A stretch of DNA of 64,000 bases, taken from assembly GCF_050908995.1 (NCBI RefSeq), contig NC_135120.1, positions 20,783,433 through 20,847,432 of the forward strand, read 5' to 3'. The translations under genes were made by a program, and so were the position numbers. The DNA is from Andrena cerasifolii. Lineage: Eukaryota; Arthropoda; Insecta; Hymenoptera; Andrenidae. This document shows positions 35,001 through 47,000 of the stretch, one piece after another. The stretch's first letter is position 1. Each line of letters begins with the position of its first letter. The notes below the pieces were generated by a model, which saw nothing but the letters and a program-made list of their open reading frames with translations, was not told the DNA's origin and did no database searches.

Positions 35001-38000
35001 AATAGCCGCCGATCCAATTAAAGCCGTTATACATCGCCGGCGCGAGCCTGTGCTCGTCGAAGCCACGATAAATCCGTACGGAGAGGAGTAATTTACTAGT
35101 CGCGCCATCTGGATATATGTATTACTAATATTATTATGTACCGCCGCGAATCGGCCCGCGGTACGTGCTCCATCGATCGATATTTAATATCTGTACCATT
35201 CAAATTAATCTCTCGTTGCGCCTAGAGCGACATGGTTTTGGAGAATTGGCTGCGAAAGATGTACAAGGTACCTACTTATTGTTATTTCGCGGATGGGTGT
35301 CGAGGATTGGCACAGAGATACAACCCCTGGCAATAAGTTTGGAACCAAACGCAAAAATACGAAATTAACGAGAAACACCAATATTTTTTATGTATAACAT
35401 GCAACGGTATATATATGAAACGCGTGGTAATGTTAAATTGGTCTATTTTAAAGTAAAAGCACCGAAAATAATTAAGAATTTTGTTTATTATATAATACAA
35501 AATATGGAAGAAACAAAATGTGTCTGGGAAATTAGTATGGAACGGACCGATGTTCTGGAAAAACCACGCGTTTCATATACATACCGTTGCATATTATACA
35601 TAAAAAATATTGGTGTTTCTCGTTAATTTCGCACTTTTGCGTTTGGTTCCAAACTTATTGCCAGGGGTTGTACATGCGTAGAGCCTCGATGCACGGCTAT
35701 TAGGTTGAATGTTTATCTAACAAGGGAATATCCCGAACCCGGAAATTCAAAATATCCTGAAACTTTGTGAATACGAGGGTCGTATGATAAGTACCTGGCC
35801 TCGGAAGAGATACATTATTGGGGATTTCAACGCCCTGATTACAATCTCACTCGAAGGGCGTGAAATTAACCCCTAAAAATTCGGCTGTTTTCCGATTTTG
35901 TGTTATAACTCGCAAACTGTAAGAGATAGAAAAAAGTTTCAAGACAAAAGTTGCTTCTTTTAATTAGATCTATCATTTGGTAAAAAAATATTTTGCAGTT
36001 CACGCGTTACAACACAAAACCGGAAAAACTGGATTTTCAGGGGTCAATTACAATTATTAGAGTGAATTTGGGCAGTAAACAAAAATTTCGTTGCAATCCG
36101 GAGGAAATTCCATACATATTCACGAAGTTTCAGAATTTTTTGAATTTCCGGGTTCGGGATGTTCCCTTGTAACTGGTGTGTGCTAACCTTTCTCGAGGCT
36201 GTCGATTTGCTCGTTGGAGAAGGAGGTCCGGTTGCGCTGCAACTTCCGCTTTAGCCTCAACCGTACTTGCGAGTCTTCGTCGCCAGACGAATTGTGCTCC
36301 GAGTTGCCATCGGACGTGGTCTCCTGCTGGTGCGACAATAAGGAGCCAGTATCTGGAAACACAATTACCCTAACAATATTTGCAAAGTAAGTTACATCCT
36401 TCTCAATCGTTCCTAGTCGATCAGTGATCCACTGAAGACTTAAGCATCCTCAATATCAGTCCCACGTTCGAAGCTATTCTCCAAAATGAAAGCTCAGTGT
36501 TCGCAGTCCGCGTAAACTAGCGGCGAGCGTCGACGTGTGGCGAGCACAATTCAGGGCACAGTTTCTTCAGGGTTATTCTCTCGTTAACCGTAGAACGCGC
36601 GGCTAATTTACCATTCGAGGAGTGGCGGCGCGGCAACACGGAGAAAATTCGGAAGTCAAAGGGTGGCGTGACTCTCAACCAGCGCCATTCCAACTTTCCG
36701 CCGCTCAGTTCGAGAAGAGCGATCCAATTAAGAGCCGTGCCCCACTGGCCCGCAGTATCGTTTCAGCGATTTTGCAACGAACAATAAGGACTAACGTCCT
36801 CGGGATCCCTGGACGACATAGGTCGGAGTCGTCGGGGCTAGAATTGCCCGTCATTGCCTCCCACGCAGTGTTGACGTTTTATCACTGCACCATCGCAAGA
36901 AATATATCGAGGGCCACATAAAAAGGCGACTGAGAGAACGGCAAACCTAAGGAGACACGAAGAGCAGTGGCGGATTTAACAAGGCGGCTGATGAGCAGTT
37001 GCTGTCTACTTACAAGGGAACATCCCGAACCCGGAATTTCGAAAAATTCTGAAACTTTGCGAATATGTAGAGAATTTCCTCCTGATTACAACGCGATTTT
37101 CGTTTGCTGCCCAAATTAACTCCAAGGTGCTGTAATTGACCGCTGAAAATCCGGTTATTTTCCGATTTTGTGTTACAACTCGTGAACTGTGAAATAATTT
37201 TTTTACTAAATGGTAGATTTAATTAAAAGAAGTAACTTTTATCTTGAAACTTTTTTTCTATCTCTTACAGTTCGTGAGTTATAACACAAAATTGGAAAAT
37301 AGCCGAATTTTCAAGGGTTAATTTCACCCTCTTCGAGTGAATTTGGGCAGCAAACAAAAATTGCATTGTAATCAGGAGGAAATCCTCCACATATTCACAA
37401 AATTTCAGAATTTTTGGAATTTTCGGGTTCGGGATCTTCCCTTGTTGGGACTAGAAGGCCCCCGCAGGGCCCCATGAGCAAAAAAAAATTATGATTAGGC
37501 ACAGGTATCCAAACACGTTTACACATTATACATTTTATGTCGTACTACTACACTTGGCCCGTTTTTAGTAAACTACCTCTTCAGTTTCCCCCAAAAATGA
37601 GCCCCTCAGACCGGTTACCACCTGGGCCTTTTTTCTTAAATCCGCCACTGTTGAAGAGCCAGTTACCTTTGGACGAGCATACCGAAATCAATGGGCCCAA
37701 CATACCTAAGGGTACTTATTAGGACATTTTCGAGAAGCTTGTCACACTTTTGGAAGCCGAGAAAACACGTGGCAGGCACCTATGAGCAGCAGCGCACATA
37801 TAGAGATTCGCGTAGCCGTAGCCAGCCTCTCGGGGAGCCGCGATTACTTTCCGCCTCCGCGCACCGAACCCTCGCCTCTTTCCATCCCTCCCGATACCTT
37901 CCTGCCATTTCCCTCTCCCTCTGCCCGCGGGTCCGTCCCTCCGTACGCGTACCTATATATTCGCCCTTACGGTACATATACGCGTACCTATGTGTACGTG

Positions 38001-41000
38001 CCTATACATATGTATTTCTAGGCGTACCTATATATCGTCCGCTCGTCAGCTGCTCGCTTTCTCGTTCGCTCATCTCTCGCGTATCGCGCACCCTCCTCCG
38101 CCGTCAACCCCATGAAATCTCTCCCCTTCTCCAACCCTCTCTCCACCCCTCCTCGTACCCTTCTGGCAATTCGAAATACCGCCACCCTCAAACATACTCT
38201 GCCCGCTTCATCCCTCGCGCCCACCGCCGAAACCACCCCCTACCCCTGGAATATCCTGCCCTTTTCTCTCCTCGCGAGCAGCCCCTCCAAGCGGGCGTAA
38301 CGACCGACGATTTCGGGCTAGCCCGTCGCAGGCCCGATCGTTGGCTTTAATTTTCTAGGTGACGACGCATGACCGCGACCGAGCCGGGGTTGGGAATATC
38401 GGCTGGACGTGAAGCTTCTGTCCGTTCTCTCGTGTCTCTTGAATCAAGAATGGTGGTGGCAATCTGTGCGATAAGGTTGCAGGTGAATCTTATTACTATC
38501 GAAGTACGAAATAGGGATGCTTGTGGTGGGTTTGAAGATCGTGGAATGCTTCGTACGTTAGAATGTAATATAGGGGAGAACGGGGGCAAACGTAACAACG
38601 TTATGAAAGTAACACGCCTTCTCCCGCCTTCCACAAAAGTTTCCAAAACGTTTGCTTTCAAGAGACACGGCAGTGTCTCGCGCCAAGTATATATAGGTAT
38701 ATATGCGCAGCGGACACAGAGTGGATCTATTACGCCACGACTCGCTATCAAGAACCCTGAGATTTCCGAATCTCAATAACGGCTGATCCGATTACATTTT
38801 TAATGGTCTTAATGGATAGCTTGGGTTTGATTTACATAAGAAAAGTGGCTTCGTTCTGTTCCTACGGACCTTATGAGCTGAGATATTTCGATGTAAAGTT
38901 GCAATTTGCTGAATTTTATATTCTTAAAATTCAGCGTTGTCATCGTCTTCGTCCTCGTCATCGTCCTACACTTCTTGGCAAGAGGGGGTATGAAAGGGTA
39001 AGGTAAATGTCTCTCAGGCACGTCGTTCATTGGATGCGGGTTTCGGCCAATCACGTAACAAATTGTTATAGACAGCTAGACAGAGACATTATAACCTACC
39101 AAGTGCTAAGTGTCGAGTAAAGTAAGTTGTCCGAATTTGAAATGTCACGAGTTTTTACACTAAATAGGAGACTGAATTATTGTCTTAACTAACAAGGTAA
39201 GTCGCCAAAATTGTTTAAATCGATTTCGTATGTAAAGTCGCAGACTTGGAAGTTGTCTTTAAAAGGTTTGACTGAGAATCATCTTCTTTCGCATAAGTTT
39301 CTGGAAATTTGTACCATGCATGTACAAAATAATACCATACATGTACAAAATAATATATATATTGTAACAAATTGCATTGCTTTTAAATTGCCAGATATTT
39401 TTATACCAGCAATTTAGAGATTTTATGTAAAGCTTATATTAAATTTATAAATTAAGGAGACGTACAGGACTTGGATAAAAATGAAGGGGACGCACAGGCT
39501 TGGATGGATAGAAGGTTAGCTTGGAGGTTGTCCGGAGAAAATTAGATAGATAGATAGACAGAGCATCTTGTTTCGCACAAGTTTCTGGACATTTGTCAAA
39601 TAAGGTAAATCGACAAAAATTGTCAAAAGACATAGCATTAAGAATTAAGAAAGTTATAGTCTATTGCTTGCAATGTAGAGCAAGTCACATTAGTGAAAAA
39701 AGTACGCTGAAAACACATCACCCTTGACAACTACTGTGGATTTTATTAAAGTATTACGAATGTCTTTCACAAAAGATTGAAAAGCATCAAGGGAGATGTG
39801 TTTTCAGTGTACTTTCTTCACTAATGTGACTTGCTCTACATTGCAAGCAGTTCACCATAAATAATCTATTTTCTTAATAATTCTTAATGCTATGTCTTTC
39901 GACAATTTTTGTCGATTTACCTTATTTGACAAGTTTCCAGAAACTTGTGCGAAACAAGATGCTCTGTCCATCTATCTAATCTTCTCCGGACAACCTCCAA
40001 GCCAGCCTGTGCTTCCCCTTCATTTCTATCCATCCAAGCCTGTGCGTCCCCTTGAATTCTATCCAAGTCTGTGCGTCCCCTTCATTTCTATAATATAAGC
40101 TTTACAGAAAAACTCTAAATTGCTGGTATACAAATATCTGGCAATTTAAATACAATGCAATTTGTTACTACAATATATTATTTTGTACATGCATGGTACA
40201 AATTTCCAGAAACTTATGCGCAAGAAGATGCTTCTCTGTCGAACCTTCTCCGGACAACTTCCAAGTCTGCGACTCTACATAAAAAATCTATTAAAAATAT
40301 TTGGCGACTTACCTTGTTAATTGATACAATAATTCAGTCTCATATGTATTGTAAAAACTCGTGACATTTCAAATTTGAACAACTTACCTAATTGGACAGT
40401 TCGCAGGTTATATCCCATTTAAAAAATTGTCCTAAATTAATATCAGTAAACGCTACAAAATGTTTGAAATCCCCACAAAATTACCTTTTTACAAAAAGAT
40501 ACAGAAAAGAGCGTCAAGTATATAATCCCATCAAAAAGAATCCCATTTAAATACATTGTCGTAAATTAATATTATATTAATGTTCTATATTTAACTTTAC
40601 AAAAATAATGATATACAACAGTTGCGCCAATTATCACAATGGCTATTTATACAAAGGAAAAATCTCAATGGTACAATGAAAATATTATTAAATAATATTA
40701 AGCAGATATATTTTTATACAAATAAATATTTTAATACGAATAAATATTTTATTCAACATACTTGGCACTGCGGTCCGAATAGGTGTTGCTAAACTGAATA
40801 AATACGGTTAAATTGCATTAATCTTTACCTCTCTTTCTTGTGCGTGTGCATATGCTACATATGATATTAGAATTAAATATTAAATATATGTAGAATCAAT
40901 CTGACTGCGTTTCTAGTATGTATATGTATATTATGCATTTTAGATTGTAAGGGAGTTATTTTAAATTATTAATACTAAGACAATTAGCATTTCTTCGGTT

Positions 41001-44000
41001 TCGCAGCGCCAAGTATTTTGAATAAAATATTTATTCGTATTAAAATATTTATTTGTATAAAAATATATCTGCTTAATATTATTTAATACATTTTTTCATT
41101 GTACCATTGAGATTTTTCCTTTGTATAAATAGCAATTGTGATAATTGGCGCAATTGTTGTATATTATTATTTTTGTAAAGTTAAATATAGAACATTAATA
41201 TAATATTAATTTACGACAATGTTTTTAAATGGGATTCTTTTCGATGGGATTATATACTTGGCGTTCTTTTTTGTACCTTTTTGTAAAAAGGTAATTTTGT
41301 GGGGATACATAGTTACGCGTGTTTAGTGTTTCTTTTGCTTCACGGAGTTACGCTGAGGAATACGATTCGTATACCGTGGGCAAGCTGATTTCGTTATTTC
41401 GATCATTCAGGTAAGTGTCTCCTCTGTTGGTTTTTTTTTTATAATATTCATAGTAAAACTGTGGACATTGATCCAATTATTTGTTAGAGTGTTCTTAGAT
41501 AATGTCTTTAGAAGTTCCTGCATTTGATTGTAACAAGTCTTGTATAGTTTGTACGTTATAACAGTTCTATGCTGAAAAACATGGCTGGGGACAAAAGTAA
41601 AAGATGAATAAATAAAAAGTTAAAGATGCCTCCCTATATCCCAAAAGAGTTGACTTGAATATTAACAATAGTTTTTAAAAAAAAAATCATAAATATTAGT
41701 TCCTTTTGGGGCCGTTACACGAGATTCCATATTAAATCAAATACACAGTATCAATGAAATGTTTGAAGCTGGTTATGCTTTTTTATCGTTAGGTACCTAC
41801 TTAAAATATGTTTATTTAAATGTTTGTTTCTATCGTTTCTGATAATAAAAAATCCTATTTTGCTTTGGAAGCAGTGTTTTTACTTAATTCTACTCAAAAT
41901 AATTAGTATTACTTTCGTCCCCACGGTATGTTACTTTCGTCCTACCCCTGCAGGACAAAAGTAACAATGACCGTCACTGCGGAAAATTGCCATAACTCTT
42001 TGACTACTTATCACGGAAGGCTGAATTTGTGGTCAAAGGATAGACCAAGAAACACACTATCTTAAGGCATAATTTTCGTTTTTATATCTGTAAGAGGTAA
42101 TTGGCAGCTAGGCTAAATGTAAAAAGTGTTACGTTTGTCCCCGCTCTCCCCTACTTTTCACGCGGTTTGGGATGCTCGACGAAGACTTCCCAAGGTATTC
42201 GTCACTCAGAAAAGTAACGTCTGCTCGGCTATTCACCGTGATTCCCGTAATCTGCTTATCGGTCGCGGTCACGATCGGAATTCTCACCCCGCGGAGCAAT
42301 TTCGGTCGCGACCTGGACCGCAGGCGTGATTACCGTAATCCTATTAGGGCAGACGCTTCGATTCAACGGCGCCCAGGTATTCCTTCTCTTTGGGCACGCA
42401 AACTGGCTGCACCGGCGGATGCGCAGGATGGAATTAGAGCGACACAATAGTGGAGAGGTTCGCGGAACGCTCTCGTAAGAACGTGGCGAGGGTGTCGCGC
42501 GTACGGGCAGATCATAATGCCTCGAGGGTTCTCCCTTGACTTCTACCTTCTTTCGACCATTGTGCCTCTCTCCCGCTGCTCGGCAAGAAGTGGATCAACT
42601 ATTGAGCCTGGATACCTCTATGGCGTTTGCGTCTCGCAGCTTCTCGACCGCGTGAAAGCCGAAGGGAACCCCTCGAGTACGTGCTACGGAGAGGTACGGT
42701 TCCGAGAACACAGCTTACGGATGATAAACTGGAATTCCAGGGGCAAAACCTACGACAACAGTTCTTCCACACTTTCGTCTTTAACGCTGACTCTGCGGAA
42801 CGCGAGAGACCTCGCGATTTCTTAAAAAGTGCGTTCAATCTTCGCTGATCGATTGCTACCCCATTAGTCCTCAATTACTGTTCACTAAACAACGTGGGAC
42901 TGACATTAACTTGGCAAATTAGGAGCACAAAAATGGAACTTGACTGTTAGAATCAATGCCAAGACCAGGATCGCCCAGTTCTTATTCCGTGTGTTACGCC
43001 CAAGACTTATAAACTCGGTAGCAGTTGGCATATAATTAGAACTCACCGCTCCGTTTGAGCAGGGAATCGTCGCGACTGTGAAGTTGGCTGCCGGGTAGCA
43101 GGGACTGGCCAGAGCCGGGGGTGGCAGTCGTTGGAATTCCCGTGGCCAGGGGATGATGGGAGGGCGTCGCGGAATACCATGCCGGTGGCCAACCTGCAGC
43201 CTGTCCATTGAACATCCGGAGCTTATCGTAGACACTCTCTGCGCCCTGATGCGCCTGCACTGCCGCCGCCTGTTGCTCCTTCTGCGAGGCAAGGTTCCTC
43301 AGCACCCTGTTGATGGACGACACCTGCGAACACAGTGGTCCGTGAATTAGAACGCGAAGTAGCGCCCACTCGAGTGCAGCAAACTATATTCCTGCACTGT
43401 GGAGAAGAAATTTCTGTGACCCGGAATACGATGTTCTACCGTTCATCCCTTTCATCTCTGACGAAGAGCGTGTCTCCATATCCCCAGTGATTTCCGCAAC
43501 ACGCGTACGAACGAATTAAAACGAGCCGCCCCGCGTGACAATAGAATCCAGCGTATACCGAGGCGTCGGAAATAACGTCCACCAAAATTGCAATGTTTAT
43601 CGCGATCCATGTCCCATATCCTTCGCAACGATAATCCCCGTGTCACAGCTGTGTTCGCCATTTACTCGATTATCTGCCATGAATTTCGATCGTTATTCCC
43701 GCTTGATTAACGCCGTGCGTGTACACTGTACGTACCTACAGCGTAGGGTGTAAAGAAACGGTCAGTCGATTCTGAATGGAAGAAAGTGCTTTGGAGGAGT
43801 GGATGGATTCCTTGGAAAATTATCGCGAGCTTCTTTGCTCCGTGGCGCGACGATCATTTCTATAGTTACATCGGTCGTGTCTCACCCTCGGCCACTCCCG
43901 GCCAGCGTGTACCAGGGGCCTTCTTCCTCCCTCTGTTTCGCTTCCGACCTTCGCGCGGAGGGAGAGAGGTAGCGCCAGATGAAAGGACACCGCCATCCAA

Positions 44001-47000
44001 TTATTATTACATAAAACGGTTTCCATGGCTGTTCGCTCCCCCTAACCAACGGCGTCGGTGGCGGCAGCAGCCACGGTTCTTCTTCACCTTGTACCGCGAC
44101 CGAACCACTGGCTAACTCTAAAGTTATAACGAGCCACGGGGGCGAACCTTGTGCTCTCGACTCGCGCACATAATAGTCTCGGTGTTCTACGCGCGCTCAG
44201 CCACCCCCGTCGACCCCTCCGCAGCGTCGACGGCGGTGGCGCGCACCAAAGTCGAGCACAACCGAACCGCAGGCTCGCTCCCATGGAGGATATCGAGCGA
44301 GGCTTCTTAATTACGGGCCTGCCTCTCGGTGAAAGGTTCGACGTGAGAGGTGCACGGGCGCAAAAGCCGATCCTTCTCGCGTGGCACGACTTAAGACCGC
44401 CACGGAATAATGGGTGTATGGCCGTGTCGGGTGCCAAACGACGTTGTTTGGTTTCGAGTGCTGCTGCCGCGCGCCCGGCCGCCCCGCGCCAGGTCAACAA
44501 CGTATGCAAGCCGCGAGGGGCCTGCCTCCGCGTTATTACGCCGAATGAAAGCCGATAAATTCAATCGCTGCTTTTTGTTTCCCGGCCAGCTCGATGGGAT
44601 CGACCGGGGGCCCGATTCTATCGCTAGTAACGCTTCAGAATGAGCGAGATCGCGCTTTGGAACGTTCAATGGCCACTGAGTCCTCTGCTCAGGGAGGCGC
44701 TTTCGCCATTCTCTGTTCAGTACGGGGACGGAAACTGTTACGGAAACGACTGGCAAGGGGCTGTTGCCACAGGGTGCAGCCATGGACGGGACGATTACTT
44801 GTCGCGGAGGAGTCACTGCCAAGAGAATCAGTGTTTAGCTAAGTTCGCAGCAGCTTTCGATCCCTAATCGAATCGAGTCTCTCAAATAGTACCGCGAAAC
44901 ACGTTTGATCTGTGTGAATCGAAGGTGACGCCTCGCAAAATTTGTGACGCAGCCAGTTCCTTGAGAAATTACGCGAACTATCGACGAGGGGTGCGCGAAC
45001 AGTTCCAAACAAACCAGGAACGCGATCCGCAGACCGAGCTACGATTCCGTAACTGGAATCAATCCGTCGGGGGATGGAGTTGGAAAGTTCGTATCGCAAG
45101 ATTCGTCTCAATTCTGCGGAATAATGGCAAACGATGGGGGAGAGGGGGCGGTGAAGAGAGAGAGAGGGAGCGCTTCGAGCGAGGAAGGACGTTTCCAGAC
45201 TAACTGCATAGAGCCTAGCTGCTTTCCATCATCAAACCAAGCAACCTGGCCTGTTCTACGCTCCGCTCCACTCGGCTCTCGCCGCACAACAGCCGCAGAG
45301 CACCGATGCAGACCATTACACGCGCGACCGGACACGAATAATTGTGCAACACGCTTAACTGATCCCATTCACCCTGATTCTACCCGCTTCCATCCGCTCG
45401 TCGCCGACTAACCCCCGTCGCACCCCATTGCCGCCACGATATGTACCCGCCGCAACAGCCATCGCTACCCACCTCCTGCTATCATCATCGTCATTGCTAT
45501 CATTACCGTGAACGTCGTTGCCATCGCCGAGACAATCGTCGTCATCGTCCAACGGATCGGAGACACCGGGACCACGATCGATCTGCTCACCCGAGACCCA
45601 CCGTCTCCCCTCATCCCCCTATTCGGACCGTAAACTTGGCAAATTAACCCCTGAAAGATGGAATCGCGAGGGGCGGTGGCTTTGGTACAGTCAATTTCGG
45701 CTACGAATTGGCTGATGTTTCTTTTTGTATATTAGGTACGATAGATACCGTAAACTGGGGGAACATTGGCAGTTACTTAACATGTAGAGGAAGCGCAGCA
45801 TATTTGGAATACTGTTGGTAACTTGGAATACCGAAGTATCTAATAGACAACTAACGTTATCTAATTTGTAACACCGCAGATAATAGGAGCTAAGGATCTG
45901 TTAACTAGTGACATTTCCGACTTAATTTGCAGAATAAGAAAACGTCAATCTGCAAAACTTTTTTTAGCGAGTATTCAATCGTTCCAATCATGGTTAAAAT
46001 ATGTCAAAACTTTAGAGTGAAACACTTTAACTACTCATTTGCATTTTCCTTCTATGGTTCCGTGTCAGTTTTGCGATAATTTCGAGAACACAAAGCGTGA
46101 CATGAAATTTTAGGTTTCAATGCCATGTTGCTAATTCGGAATACCGAAGGTGATTTGGATTATTCTAAAGCTTAGCGATGTTTTTGTTTCACGCGTAACA
46201 GCTACCGTCGCACAGTGGTACATAATGACATTTTTTGTTCAAATCACCCTACAGGTCGTAATTTTTTAGAAAACTTGACGATTTTTTTTTAATTCTTCAC
46301 AATTAAATTGTGATTTGATCAAAAAATATCATTATGTACCACTGTGCGCCGCGTCGGTTTAAGCCAGCGCTGTCCGTTTATATTTACCTAAGATTATTCG
46401 TATATTGCGATTTTTTTTAGCCTGATTACATCATAAAAGAAAATAATTTTATTATCTACATGCTTTTTTTTAAGTTTATAAAGTGAAGGTAAATTCGAAT
46501 AGCGGTATTCCAAATTACCTGCACCTTAACGAAATCGATACGTTCTATCATTTTTTATTTAGACTAAAGTTTCAGCTACTTTTTGTTTTTTATTATTATT
46601 ACTGAGAGTTTGAAATATAAGTTTGTTAGTTTCCATATGATATTGTGCGGTTCTATTTGTGCCCATCCTCTACCGTAATTTTTTATTCGTCTTAAACAAA
46701 CTGGTATTCCAAATATACTGCAATTCCTCTATTAAAAATGGAAAAGGACAACAATTTTATGTACTTTGACACTCGTAGTACAATCACAAAAGATGCAGCG
46801 TTATGACAGGATACCTGCTTAAAGCAAATGTAAAATGTTAATTTTTAAAATGTTCCAAAACTAGAATGATTTTGGAACCTACGATAGTACCAAAGGGAGG
46901 ATGAGTGGGATTTTGAATGGGGATAGAGAGACTGTAGGGAGTGACGGGCGACTACAATCACAACAGAACACTTCCGTTTTAACGGCTAATATTCGAGGAT

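Larger units (their letters stand above)
38573..42151. mobile_element. Composite TA-flanked transposon, about 3.6 kb
   Basis: Ends GGGGAGAACGGGGGCAAACG (38573) and the complement of GGGGAGAGCGGGGACAAACG (to 42151), each next to TA (38571-38572, 42152-42153). The private word GGACAAAAGTAACA recurs near both ends and at about 41585, 41905-41965. The interior is occupied by a second repeat (38660-41310) containing two long palindromes, which also occurs at 59378-60508. There is no transposase frame, so it is a non-autonomous element with a nested guest. It sits in the toy intron between exons 43323-43047 and 36352-36188. Confidence 0.75.

Noticed and set aside
45480..45550. Possible tandem repeat or CRISPR-like array of ATC/GTC units
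   Set aside because: Units are irregular trinucleotide-like variants without spacers; simple sequence only.
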